Part shown: positions 19,538-29,705 of the stretch, in pieces
Layout of the letters: every line of letters begins with the position of its first letter
Numbering within the stretch: the stretch's first letter is position 1
Assembly (NCBI GenBank): GCA_964019425.1
Contig: OZ025784.1
Location: forward strand, 124,001-188,000
Direction of reading: 5' to 3'
Length of the DNA: 64,000 bases
Source: Flectonema sp. DT1601
Taxonomy: Eukaryota > Euglenozoa > Diplonemea > Diplonemida > Diplonemidae
The notes under the pieces: model-generated
What the model was told of the DNA's origin: nothing
Database searches by the model: none
What the model saw: only the letters and a program-made list of their open reading frames with translations
Program-made: the position numbers and the translations under genes

Positions 19538-20035
19538 TCAAATATCGAAAGTGATTCCCGTTGCCTTCTCAGATGCCTTCCAAATCAAATCCCTTGCACG
19601 TTTCTCAGTACAAAGGTCATCAGGTTGGAATTTATCAACGAGACCCCAGAGACCGTCTCCTTTTGGTCCCCAGAAGTCTTCTGACTTAACATCAGGATGA
19701 CAACATCCTTGGAGAAGAGGCATCGAACCATCTTCAGCTGACTGTGCGGCAAGCATGACAATATTTAACATCCACCTTCCTCCTACGACAATAGACCTCA
19801 CTCTCGATCATTTTGATGATAATTTATCATGTAGCGCGCGTAACCAAACACTGCAATCGCTAACTTTGTTTGTTGGTTCACAAGTTAACAAGAAGTGACT
19901 CAAATAATTAGTTTGCATTTGAATATCAAATCCATCCTTAGTTGCGACATCATCAAAGGCCATGATTCCAGCATTGTTAGCAAGAACGTCTAAACCTTGT
20001 CCTCCGAACAGTCTTTTGTACTCGTCAGCTGGTTA
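19538..20035 (-). pseudogene. Decayed SDR copy with internal deletion and missing 5' end
   Basis: On the minus strand two blocks of SDR sequence remain. Block 20035-19873 encodes [20 protein letters not shown] through FLLTCE. Block 19801-19538 encodes GGRWMLNIVMLAAQSAEDGS through KATGITFDI. The catalytic region (Tyr/Lys) between them is deleted or scrambled, and everything before the NNAG region is missing. The 5' break at 20035 joins straight to the 3' flank of the fifth gene. Its C-terminal sequence belongs to the diverged type B of the chimeric copy (DKFQPDDLCTEKRARD), not to the array type. Confidence 0.85.
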
Positions 20036-20086
20036 CGAATGTTTTCCATTGTCTACAAGACTGTTGACGAGGTTCAAGAAAAGTGA

Positions 20087-21076
20087 TCAAATATCGAAAG
20101 TGATTCCCGTTGCTTTCTCAGATGCCTTCCAAATCAAATCCCTTGCACGTTTCTCAGTACAAAGGTTATCAGGTTGGAATTTATCAACGAGACCCCAGAG
20201 ACCGTCTCCTTTTGGTCCCCAGAAGTCTTCTGACATAACATCAGGATGACAACATCCTTGGAGAAGAGGCATCGAACCATCTTCAGCTGACTGTGCGGCA
20301 AGCATGACAATATTTAACATCCACCTTCCTCCAAACTCAGACGTTGTGTCCGGAAGATTAGTAGAAGTCAATCCTGGGTGTACGACAATAGACTTCACTC
20401 TCGATCCTTTTGCTGTTAGTTTATCATGGAGCACACAACCAAATAACGCAATTGCTAACTTTGTTTGTTGGTATCTCGTGTACTTTGGTGTACTTCCATT
20501 TCCTCCCAAATCCCCTCCTTTCTTACTGAGGTAGTCAATATCAAGTGGTACTGGAGGATGCTTTCTCGCAACAGATGAGTGAGACACAACTCTGCTTTCT
20601 CCTCTCTTGTCAGCAGCAATTTCAAGTTCAGGCATCAGTTCACAAGTTAACAAGAAGTGACTCAGATAATTAGTTTGCATTTGAACATCAAATCCATCCT
20701 TAGTTGCGACATCATCAAAGGCCATGATTCCAGCATTGTTAGCAAGAACGTCTAAACCTTGTCCTCCGAACAGTCTTTTGTACTCGTCAGCTGCTTTCTT
20801 CACGGAGTCGAAGGAACCCAAATCACATTCTATGGAAGTGAACTCCACTTTTGGAAACTCTCTTCTCAACTGTGTCACTGAATTCTCAGCTCTGGCTGAC
20901 TTTCTGTTCAGCAACACCACACTACCTCCGAGCCTTGCGACAGTTCTTGCAGCGATGTACCCCAGACCTGTTGTTGTTCCTGTTATCGCTACTCGCTTTC
21001 CACTCATTGAAGGAAGAGTTTTAAAGAACTTGTCGAAGTGAGCAGACTTCACTGTCTTTGAGTACGCGAGACCCAT
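20087..21076 (-). CDS. Short-chain dehydrogenase/reductase, chimeric fifth copy
   Basis: 329 residues with all SDR motifs (TGTTTGLG, NNAG, YQQTK, HPGLTSTNL). The N-terminal half up to about residue 174 (SSVARKHP) is the same as the array copies. The C-terminal half differs at many positions: PVPLDIDYLSKKGGDLGG, FGCVLHDKLTAKG, LPDTTSEFGG, DGLWGLVDKFQPDNLC. The switch near 20560 is sharp, the pattern expected from gene conversion or unequal crossing-over between two SDR types. The substrate pocket of such SDRs is mostly formed by C-terminal residues, so substrate range may differ; that is inference. Upstream of the ATG the leader hits a stop within 12 codons, which supports the start used for all copies. 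Confidence 0.92.
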   Translation of the reverse strand: MGLAYSKTVKSAHFDKFFKTLPSMSGKRVAITGTTTGLGYIAARTVARLGGSVVLLNRKSARAENSVTQLRREFPKVEFTSIECDLGSFDSVKKAADEYKRLFGGQGLDVLANNAGIMAFDDVATKDGFDVQMQTNYLSHFLLTCELMPELEIAADKRGESRVVSHSSVARKHPPVPLDIDYLSKKGGDLGGNGSTPKYTRYQQTKLAIALFGCVLHDKLTAKGSRVKSIVVHPGLTSTNLPDTTSEFGGRWMLNIVMLAAQSAEDGSMPLLQGCCHPDVMSEDFWGPKGDGLWGLVDKFQPDNLCTEKRARDLIWKASEKATGITFDI

Positions 21077-21231
21077 TTTATATGTTAGCTTTGGATTATA
21101 ATAATCTACGAAATGAATAGTTTAAAATAGCATTTTCACAAAAATATTTAATTGAACTCACAAGAAATGACATAATATTTTCAAAACCTGGAAGGAGTTT
21201 ACACCGTCGTACAACATATATTTCGTACTCA

Positions 21232-22344
21232 CTAACTTCCAATAGACATGTTTCGTAATTCTCCTACACTCATGTCAGTTACTGAACTACCCTCTACGAC
21301 GTTATTATTTATTGAGAGTAATTTATAAAAACTTGACGTGTCTATCGCAGAGAGTGATGTACATCCGACAAGAAAATTAGTGCTGATGGAAACGACGTTT
21401 TGAAATCCAGACAAGTCAAGTGACGTCATCGAACTGTTGTTGTAAAGGAAAGAATCTGAAATGTGAACGACTTTGTCGAATTTTTTGAAATCTAACGACA
21501 GCAACGATGAACATTCTCGGAGGAAACCATCTGGGATTTGCGACAGGTTGCGAAGACCATCTAAATTCAGTTTTGTTATCTGATTGCAATCACACAAAAA
21601 GTTTGAATCAATCGACGTAACTTTCTCCAGAGAACACAATTTCAATTCCTTTATTGATGTACATCCAGAGAGAAAATTAGATCCTATTTCTGATGCATTG
21701 CATAATCCAGATAAGTCAAGCTCTACCACAGAGCAACACCCCTCCATGAAACTAGATCCAATTTGAGTTGTATTTCTAAGCCCAGACAAGTCTACAGAAA
21801 TAACACCATGGCAGCCATACATGAAATAATCATATACAACTGTGACTGAAGTGAGACCTGATAAGTTCAGAGTGGTGATTGAATTTTCAAAAAAAAAATT
21901 ATTAGAAACTGCCGTTACAGAAGGATGAGAATTAACAAACGAGATCTGATGAACAGTCGCAGGTAAGAACCAACTTCCATCAAAATAAAGACATCCGTTA
22001 TTGTCTCCATCACCGAACGTCTTCGTATTCAGTTGAATTGACGTGCTGTGATTGATTTCATAATGCCGTTGCAGCTTCTTATTAAGATCAACATCTACAA
22101 TCCAATCTCTGTCAAAAACATTTAAAAACGACGCCTCAATCACCGAGTCAACTCCTATCCCATGAGATGCTAATACCGAGTCTTTCAGAAGTATTTCCCC
22201 ATTATACGATAGTTCCAATGCCGCAGTTTCAACATTCCACTGACTACCTGCCTCTTCAATAGCATCCTTCACTGTAATTTTTTCATCGACAGAGAATTGA
22301 ACTTGAGGAAAATCCAATCCCGGAAATGAAACTAGTATATTCAT
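21232..22344 (-). CDS. Ubiquitin-like domain plus BspA-type leucine-rich repeat protein
   Basis: 370 residues from the ATG at 22344. The frame is open further upstream but without an ATG, and that part contains the predicted 5' intron acceptor. Residues 1-75 look like a beta-grasp ubiquitin-like fold (MNILVSFPGLDF, then VDEKITVKDAIEEAGSQW, then LELSYNGEILLKDSVLASHGI). From about 130 on there are nine or so LRRs of 23-24 residues with the pattern ITxLNLSGLxxVTxIxxxFLxGCxS, the BspA-like (LRR_5) class common in protist gene families. No signal peptide or membrane segment is seen, so it is probably cytosolic. A binding or scaffold role is inferred. Its 5' leader (22394-22805) has a copy in front of the SDR array. 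Confidence 0.8.
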   Translation of the reverse strand: MNILVSFPGLDFPQVQFSVDEKITVKDAIEEAGSQWNVETAALELSYNGEILLKDSVLASHGIGVDSVIEASFLNVFDRDWIVDVDLNKKLQRHYEINHSTSIQLNTKTFGDGDNNGCLYFDGSWFLPATVHQISFVNSHPSVTAVSNNFFFENSITTLNLSGLTSVTVVYDYFMYGCHGVISVDLSGLRNTTQIGSSFMEGCCSVVELDLSGLCNASEIGSNFLSGCTSIKELKLCSLEKVTSIDSNFLCDCNQITKLNLDGLRNLSQIPDGFLRECSSLLSLDFKKFDKVVHISDSFLYNNSSMTSLDLSGFQNVVSISTNFLVGCTSLSAIDTSSFYKLLSINNNVVEGSSVTDMSVGELRNMSIGS

Positions 22345-22393
22345 AATTATTGTAGTGTGTTGACAGAGTGCTGTAATAAATGAAAAGGGTAAA

Positions 22394-22805
22394 TATGAGA
22401 TGGTGAGCAGCAAGGAGGAGTCTCCAGTAATATGTTTGATAGCCTGACAAGAGAGAAAGTGATGTCAAACAATGACCACAACATACAAGAGCACACGGCA
22501 GTCGCACATGGCGAAGCGGATTCTTAAACATACTTTGCGGACAGTAGCTTGTTCTCGGAGTTAACCAAAAAGGTACGTTTGTTTTGTTTTTGTTTTTTTG
22601 TTATTTCTTCAGACCAAAAATTATTTTATTTTTAATAGAGTTGTTGTTTTTTTTTATTTATATTTATATATATTCTCGTAGGAATCAATTTTCATAATAC
22701 AAAAAAAACACCAATCAGAGATAAGATTAACCACACAAATACCAGTGACGATGATGTTTTTTTTTTTTTTTTTTTTTTTTCGTGGTAACGAATGTTCTAA
22801 TAATT
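22394..22805 (-). promoter_or_regulatory. 5' leader of the LRR gene with a predicted 90-nt intron
   Basis: On the minus strand GTATGT at 22533 and TTTCTCTCTTGTCAG ending at 22444 delimit a 90-nt intron of the same type as the coding introns in this window. The block recurs at 19080-19490. Part of it (22805-22815) abuts the stop codon of the phosphodiesterase gene, so intergenic distance is short. An alternative is that the CAG is a trans-splice acceptor. Confidence 0.55.
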
Positions 22806-22814
22806 CCGTCCTAT

Positions 22815-23880
22815 CTATAAGTCAGTAATTTCGACCATGACCAGCTTATGATCTGAAGGTGTTTCCAATACTTTACACTTAACTTTCTCTGAGGGTAGAC
22901 GAACGCTGTTTGTTGTTAAGTTTTTTTTTTTTTTTGAAAAAAAGTTAGACTCAGAAAAATATTAAAAATAAATAAACATACTTGCATAGGACATGATCAA
23001 CACATCCATCTACGTGTGTCGAAACGTGTGTCGAAAGTTGAAAAAGTCCAAAAGTTTCTTCAACCTCCTCAGTCGTGTAATTCATTGTGTTTAAATCACC
23101 AATCAAAAACACATAATCCAAATCAAATTCTTTTTGAAGTGACGAGATGAGGGTTCGAACCTGAGCTACTTGAACCTGATATGCCGCTCCATCACCAAAT
23201 AGATGTCTGAAAGGATCATCCAAAGCCTGCATGTGGCTGTTGATTACACAATATCGTTGAGAATGAAAAACTTTCCAAAGAAGACCTTTGTTGCAGGATA
23301 TCTCAGAACCCGTTGATGCAGTGAAAGACTCAAAACCATGATCGGTCGTTCCTTCTATCCTTCCCGATATTAAAAGCAATCCAGCATCACCAGAAGTACT
23401 CAAATCTTGTCCCATCGTTATATTAGAATGACCGATAATTGCGATTTCTTCGTAGAGTTGTGAGACGACCGGAATGACTGTTCCCTTCATGTCGAATATA
23501 CAAGACGGAATGAATCTGTGACGTAACTTATTAATTGGATACAATATCAACGCATTAATTAATACAATAATAGCATGCAGTAGTATGGTACTGCAGTAGG
23601 TCCACATTAGGAATATTATTCTCATCGGATACGATTCAGCAAACAGAGCCTCAAATAAATGATCTAATTTCTGAACAGCCTTCGCAATCACAAAACTCAA
23701 CGGATCGAGTCTGAAAGCGTACACTTCCTGAAGAGCTACTACGAAAGGTGAATCTGTCCAGCCCTCTTTATCAGCTGTTTTTTTTAAATGCAGACAAGTG
23801 TCACGTGGTCTCAACATAGGATCTCTAACACTAACCCCCCAAACATTTTGTGTAATGAGTCTGAGGGTTCTATCAGACAT
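22815..23880 (-). CDS. Endonuclease/exonuclease/phosphatase-family protein, neutral sphingomyelinase-like, one intron
   Basis: Exon 1 is 23880-22982 and exon 2 is 22905-22815, with a 76-nt GTATGT...CAG intron (22906-22981). The product is 329 residues. The fold's motifs are all present in order: ITQNVWGV (start), VALQEVY (metal Glu), SHMQAL (His), GDLNT (Asp/Asn), and SDHKLVMVEI contributed by exon 2. The last motif is essential for catalysis and appears only after splicing, which confirms the intron. The family cleaves phosphodiester bonds; the nearest group by eye is neutral sphingomyelinase. Unusually, residues about 106-140 contain a strongly hydrophobic stretch (IIFLMWTYCSTILLHAIIVLINALIL) set between the first and second halves of the domain, long enough for one or two membrane passes. 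Confidence 0.82.
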
Positions 23881-23925
23881 TACTTACGAAGTACTGAAGA
23901 GAAAGAAAAATTGATATCAACAAGA

Positions 23926-24040
23926 GAAAACCATTCAGATAAGCAGCATTATTGATTTTGTTGATTCGCAGCGCACACGGAAATAGATAACACGAAACGG
24001 CTCTTTAATCTGAATAGTTTCTTCTCCGACTTCGTCGGTG
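23926..24040. repeat. Inverted-repeat element with terminal hairpin, copy 1
   Basis: Left end GAAAACCATTCAGAT pairs with ATCTGAATAGTTTC about 70 bp later, and the right end is followed by the small hairpin CCGAC-TTC-GTCGG (24026-24038). Ends and hairpin are conserved in copy 2 at 25088-25216; the middles differ. Confidence 0.75.
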
Positions 24041-25087
24041 CAAAAAAACAAATCAAATCAATGAACCCCTTTTTGAAATCTATATTAGACAACACCAGCC
24101 ACACTCGATAGCTTCATCTCTGTAGACTTGAATTGAAGTTTCTTCTGTTTTTAAGAAAAATACACATAATTTTTTTTAAAAAAAAAAAAATACCAATTCA
24201 TTCATCGACATATAATATCTCACAAAAGAAATATAAATAAGAAAAAAGAATGAGGAAGAAGTGTAAATTGCAGGAGGGAAAAGTTTTTTTTTTCTTCTTT
24301 GATTCTTTCTTTTTGACATTTTTTTTTCAAAGAGTTTTTTAAAAAAAAAAAAAAAAAAGAAGATTAGTGGACACTAATATGATTAATGAGGGTTTTTTTT
24401 TTTTGAAAATCCTTTTTATTAGTTCTTTCCATGAGTAAAAAAAATGAATAAACAGAACACCAGAGAGTATCTGGGTCAATCTCTCTCTGATTTAGGGAAA
24501 AAATACCTAAAGAAGAGTGTAAGCAAATTAAAAATCAAAAGTATCATCATTTTGTAAACATTATTTATTTTATTTTTTTTTAAAAATAAGAAATGAACCA
24601 AACACACATCTGAAAAAAAAAAAAAATGCAACAAGAGATTTCTCTGTGTTACAGAACACCCTACAGACTTCTTCCTTGTAAAAGAAAGGCTTCGAAAGCT
24701 CTCTTCAAATAATAGTTACGAGTAAATCAAACTATAAGTGACCTTGAAGAACCATAAGATCAAAAAAAAAAGAAAAACTTATTTTAGTAATTAATGTAAT
24801 GAAAAACAACTACCCACGGATTGAAGTGAGTAGTTTGACTGAGAGGTGATTCATACAACGTTTATTAAATACATAAGTTGGTTTGTTCTGTTTTTGGTTT
24901 TTTTTGCACAGACTTTTAAAAAAAAAAAAAAAAAAAACATAACACATTTTTAAGACTATTAGAGGAAGAAGGAAAAATAAATGTATTTTAAAGCGAATTA
25001 ACGAAAGGAACGGAATTTTTAAAAAAAAAAAAGGGGGTTATGGCCCAAAATGCACCAAACCTGTGGGACCTGGGGCTCCGGCCAAAA

Positions 25088-25216
25088 GAAACCATTCAGA
25101 TTAGCCTTATATTTCGTTGAACGCAGACAAAATCCTGTCGCACCGGGAAAATAAATCATGACCATAAGAAATATCGGCTTTCAATCTGAATAGTTTCTTC
25201 TCCGACTACGTCGGTA
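25088..25216. repeat. Inverted-repeat element with terminal hairpin, copy 2
   Basis: Left end GAAACCATTCAGATT, right end AATCTGAATAGTTTC, then the hairpin CCGAC-TAC-GTCGG (25202-25214). The hairpin stem is unchanged while its loop differs by one base from copy 1, as expected if the fold matters or if the copies are recent. It ends 22 bp before the stop codon of the next gene. Confidence 0.75.
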
Positions 25217-25238
25217 CAAAAAAAAAAAAAAAAAATCA

Positions 25239-26255
25239 TCAGGCAATAGCATAGAAATTAGTGTCAGCCAACGTTGTGTTTAGTGTCTTCACTCTGGGGG
25301 GTGCAGCAGCAGAAATCGGTTTCCCAGCAGCGGGTATTATATTATTTTCACTACCAACGACCATAGGATCAATTCCCATGAAGACTAGTTGCTTATCGAG
25401 AGCATCAAGCATCCTTTTTTGATAATTTTCAACTTGAGTAAGCATCGTATTGTATCCTTTCATGGACTCCCGTCTGCTATTCAAATCAAACTGCTGCTCT
25501 CCAAGCAGAGCCGCATAATCAATCTTACCAGTAACACGTGTGCTGGATGTATCACGTTGGCGAAGACTGTTTCTTGAAAGTGGGCCGTTTAAATTTCTGA
25601 ACGAAGAGCATTTGCGTGCGAATGATCCTTCGCTTGATAGACAGCCAAGAGGTTGGTTTCGCTCTCCAGAAAGCATGCTTGGTGTCAGAGATCCAACAAC
25701 ACGAAAACCATCAGCTAAGCTGCTTGTTCTCGATGAGGGTCTTTTATTTATCAAAGCTGACGAATATCTTCGTGTGATCGACGTCCTCTTTCCAGTACTG
25801 GGACGTGGTGGCATTGGATGCAGTGATTTGACTACAAACGGATCAAAATCACCATCATCGGTACTCACTTCTGACATTGGTGAATCTGGAACCCCTCCTA
25901 CCAAAGACAATAACGCTTCATCTTCTTCGAAAGTCTCAGAAACAGGTTCTTTCACGATGACTTTATTAGTCAATTCACTGAACCACGAACTGCTTTCTTT
26001 TCTACCAACGATACTGTCCGCTCGTTGCATTGCATTTACTTGATTTAGCTCTCGGATATCTCTTTCGAAGTAGTCCAGAGCTCTCTCATCTTTTCCAATC
26101 TCTTCAGTTGAGTTTAACATTTTAACTAACTCTTCACTAGTTTGCTCCATCTCTCTCACAGCTTCTCTCTGATCACTCTCTCCTTCAAGAGTGTAGTCGC
26201 TGTTGTTCTTTTTGGCTGAGTGATAATTCCCTCTTTGAAAACCTCGTTTTGACAT
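25239..26255 (-). CDS. Hypothetical Ser-rich, mostly disordered protein
   Basis: 338 residues, ATG at 26255, no intron. It has no signal peptide or membrane segment. Residues 25-90 are predicted helical and acidic (EREAVREMEQTSEELVKMLN type). Residues 140-240 are rich in Ser, Arg and Pro (PPRPSTGKRTSITRRYSSAL, NKRPSSRTSSL), with many RxxS sites that kinases such as PKA or Akt-like enzymes would recognise. Residues 250-300 form a possible coiled coil (ENYQKRMLDALDKQLVFMGI). I recognise no family. The composition suggests a regulated scaffold or cytoskeletal adaptor, but there is no direct evidence. Confidence 0.65.
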   Translation of the reverse strand: MSKRGFQRGNYHSAKKNNSDYTLEGESDQREAVREMEQTSEELVKMLNSTEEIGKDERALDYFERDIRELNQVNAMQRADSIVGRKESSSWFSELTNKVIVKEPVSETFEEDEALLSLVGGVPDSPMSEVSTDDGDFDPFVVKSLHPMPPRPSTGKRTSITRRYSSALINKRPSSRTSSLADGFRVVGSLTPSMLSGERNQPLGCLSSEGSFARKCSSFRNLNGPLSRNSLRQRDTSSTRVTGKIDYAALLGEQQFDLNSRRESMKGYNTMLTQVENYQKRMLDALDKQLVFMGIDPMVVGSENNIIPAAGKPISAAAPPRVKTLNTTLADTNFYAIA

Positions 26256-27491
26256 GTTTTTTTTTTATAAAAACTTTTAAAGAATGGAAAACACTTAAAA
26301 AATATGATATTAACGTAAACGCTGAACAACACAACTTCGGAGGGTTTAAAATATTCGGTTCACGAACCAGATTTCGTATTTCTGTGGAAAGAGAGAAGTA
26401 GAATTTTATTTTAAAACACTTAAAATACAAACAAATATCAACGATATCGTATCATAGATACGATTTTTGTCGACGTAGTTTCCCTTATCGTGAAAAACAC
26501 GTTCAAAGAAAGAAAAGAAAAAAATCCGATCGGATTAAAAAAAAAAAAAAATGTTAAACTCACTAACATTGATAAATCAAACAAAACAAAATAGTTAAGA
26601 AACCAGAATGTTCTACTTTTTTTGTATGACAGTTTTTTTTTTTTTTTTTTTTCTGTTATACAATAGGATTGAATAATTATATTTTAAAAAAAAAATAATC
26701 AATTTTTTTGGTGATCTACTGAAAAATAAAAAAAAAATAAAAAAATAAATCGAAATACTTCACAAAAAGAAGAGAAGCAAATCAAGGATTAAAATAAAAT
26801 AAAAATAAACAGCAACCCGAGCCCGGAATTAGAGCACGAGAGCGTTTACCCCCCTCGTACCGTTTCAGGGCACAAAAGCTGGAAAAAGGGTTTTTTAAAA
26901 AAAAAATTTAAAAAAAAAGAAAACATAAAAAAAAAAATGAATGATCGCCAAGTACCTGGCGACGTGAAGGGGCTTGTGCTGTTGCACCCGCATAAACATA
27001 ACAAAAAAAAAATAAAAATAGTAAGGAAATATTGCTCCTGTGCCCAACTGGAAGAAGTCGCACGTCGTCCATCATATGTAAATGCAACGCCATTGGAGTG
27101 ACCAAGGTTCATCTTAATGGGTGCTCACCAAGAAGTGAGTGACAAGTGAATAAAGACGGAGAGAGAGAAGAAAAAAAAAACCAATCCTCAGCCAGGAAGT
27201 AACTTTGAAGCCTTTGATCACCTGATGCTATCACACCGGTAGAGGGTGGATAACTTATTTAAAAGGGAGAAGAAAGAGAAAAAAAATAGAACCAAAATAA
27301 TAAGAGGAAAAAAACTCAACTCTCAGGTTGTTTGGCATAACAAGCTAAAACAAACAAAAAATTCTGAAAGCTGAAAGAAAGAAGGATTAAAAATAAAAAA
27401 TGATCAAAAAAAAAAAAGAAAAGACTAAACAGCCAGTCACCGTATACTTTTACAGGTGAAGGACTTTTTCTTTTTTTTCTTTTCTCTAAAT
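26256..27491. other. Intergenic region
   Basis: Mostly A/T runs. The stretch 26816-27120 is less biased and encodes MNLGHSNGVAFTYDGRRATS on the minus strand, followed by a GTTATGTTT that could be a donor, but no partner exon is evident, so I leave it unannotated. Confidence 0.4.
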
Positions 27492-29220
27492 TTAAATAAT
27501 TCCAAGCCTCTCATCTTCAACCATGGCGTCTTCCTCAGCATCAGTCAAACCACGTTCTTCTTCTACTGGTTCTCTGTTGTCGGTTTCGTCATCGTCGTCA
27601 GTTGTGTCGTCTTCTGAAGAAGAATTCGAATCAGAGCAAGTTGTTGCTTCTATTTGAGCTTCCTTTTCCATCTCAGATAACTCATCGATGTCAATTACTT
27701 CTTCTAGAGCTGCTTCACTCTTCATTCTTCTGTTTTCTGCTTCTTCTTCTGCCATTCTTCTTCTCTCTCTCGGGTCTGGTATTCTTTCAAGTCGCTTTGC
27801 CGCTCTGTCATGACCCTGTGTATTGTTTTTTTTTACGGAAGTTTTTTTTTTTTTTTTTTTTTTTTTTTCCCTTCATAATATCGGCATACCTGAGCAATGG
27901 CTTTGGCATATAATTCTCTGGCGTGGTCCACATCGCTTTCAATTCCGGGAGGACCTGTTTTTTTTGGTTGTTGTTGTTGTAGACTTGAATAAGGGGAAAA
28001 TATTAGTTTTGATTGTAAATCAATAGCATACCAGTGAGGTACATCTCTGCCAACTGAAATTGAGCTTCAGCATTGTTAGTTTTTGTGACGAGCGTGTGTA
28101 GTGATTGCTGAGAATTCTTGTGTCCTCGAAGTGATCCCTGTCCCCAATAACGAGCAGCTGTTTCATAGTCTTGTTGAACACCTTCATCACCTCGGTAATG
28201 AAACATTCCAAGTAGGTACATTGATTCGGGGATTCCATCTGTGGCTGCAGCAGCATAGAATCGGAGAGCAATTTCTCTGTCTTCTTCCATTTCTTTTTTA
28301 GTACGAGGATCATTATCAAGTTCCAATAAAAGTAAATTAGCATAGTTGTGTTGAGCCTTAGCGTGACCTCCGTAGGCAGCCTCACCCATCCACTTCCTTC
28401 CTAAGACGTCGTCTTGATCGACACCTTCGTCAGTGAGGTACATGAGTCCAAGTTCGTATTGAGCTGTGACCGAGCCTTGTCTGGCACCTTTCTCGTACCA
28501 TTCGTATGCGATGTCGAAGTCTTGTTTAACTCCTTCACCTCTTTTGTACATGAATCCAAGGATGGCCATGGAGTCAGCGTGTTGCATTCTTGCTGCTCTC
28601 ATTAACCATTCTCTAGCACTCTTCTTCATGCGACCTCTTTTGTCTTTCATGCGTAGGGCGAGCCATACAATCGCTCCAGGATGTTGCTTCTCAGCGGCTC
28701 TGTACATGTAGCGTTGAGCACCTCTGATGTCTTTGTCGATGGCTATCATTTCAAGACCACCGGCTAGGATCTCACCCATGTTATATAAAGCTGTTGGATC
28801 TCCCTTTTCTGATGCAGAGCTCATGTAGTTGTATCCTCGTTGAACATCTTGTTCTACACTACCTCCGTGGAGGTAGAGCGTTCCCAGATTGGCTTCAGAT
28901 CCCGCGTCACCTTTTTCACTTGCTTGCTTCCACCACTTAACTGCTTCAGAGCTGTTTTTCTCATGGAGAAAATTTCCTAGAAGTCTTAAGCCGTCAATTC
29001 CGCCCATCTCTGCAGCCCTTCGTAGTGTTCTTTCAGCTTTCTTAACTCTTCTTGCTCCCTTCAGACATTCAGCGGCTTTCAACAATTCACCCTCAGTAGC
29101 ATCTGGCTTGACAGCTGCTACTTCAAGCTCTTCACACTTGAATGACTCTGGTGGGGGTTCTTCTGGGTATGCACAGCTGCAGAGTGTAGCACACAAGGCA
29201 ACACTAATTAAAGATCTCAT
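27492..29220 (-). CDS. Sel1-repeat protein with signal peptide and acidic tail (SEL1L/HRD3-like), two introns
   Basis: Three exons: 29220-28032, 27954-27890 and 27815-27492. The introns are 77 nt (27955-28031) and 74 nt (27816-27889), both GTATGC...CAG; splicing gives about 525 residues. Residues 1-17 are a signal peptide. About nine Sel1 repeats follow, for example GSEANLGTLYLHGG, PTALYNMGEILAGG, ADSMAILGFMYKRGEGV and SVTAQYELGLMYLTDEGV, and the small exon 2 plus the start of exon 3 complete another helical repeat (DVDHARELYAKAIAQGHDRAAKRL). The C-terminus is very acidic (SSSEDDTTDDDDETD) with no membrane span. In known systems SEL1L/Hrd3 sits in the ER and hands misfolded proteins to a ubiquitin ligase; an ER-lumenal scaffold role is the best guess here. 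The last two exons are easily mistaken for a separate small gene. Confidence 0.85.
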
Positions 29221-29705
29221 TATTTAATCACCTGGGGGGAAGATTAATATTTATTAAATGAAAAAGTAAAAGGGAGGGGGAATTTGTGATTTACCATTTC
29301 TTACTTATCCTTTAATGCTATCTGTGATTTGAATAGAAATAAATAAGACAAAGCAGTCAACTCCAACATGATAACAAATAAATACACCTGGTCGAAACCA
29401 AATATATGACAGCTCGGTTTGCCGACTGCGGTGAGTAACACTAGAACATAAGAAGAATAGGAAGGGTTCCCTAACCTTATGCAAACCGGCTGTAAGCTAT
29501 TCGTGGTTGTGAGACACTACATAACTACTTTTTTTAAGAATCTAATTACCACGGTAATCGTTAAGTCTTAATTTATTACAATTTTTTTTTTTTTAATAAT
29601 TTTTTTTTTTTTTTTTTTTCTGTCCTCCAGCACGTATACCCCTGAAGGCAGGAACACTCCTAATCACGAACAGTAACAGAAATAGATTTTTTTTTAAATT
29701 AGGGT
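29221..29705. other. Intergenic spacer
   Basis: About 485 bp with two T runs near 29582-29620. Nothing else is seen. Confidence 0.4.

Larger units (their letters stand above)
23881..25238. other. Intergenic region with two inverted-repeat elements
   Basis: No gene is seen. It contains A/T runs and two related inverted-repeat elements, 23926-24040 and 25088-25216, listed separately. Confidence 0.5.

Noticed and set aside
23150-23160. GGTTCGAACC as a tRNA T-loop
   Set aside because: It lies inside the phosphodiesterase coding sequence and no cloverleaf can be built around it. No tRNA gene was found in the window.
26846-27112. Minus-strand frame MNLGHSNGVAFTYDGRRATS as an exon
   Set aside because: A donor-like GTTATGTTT follows it, but no matching acceptor exon or family similarity was found.
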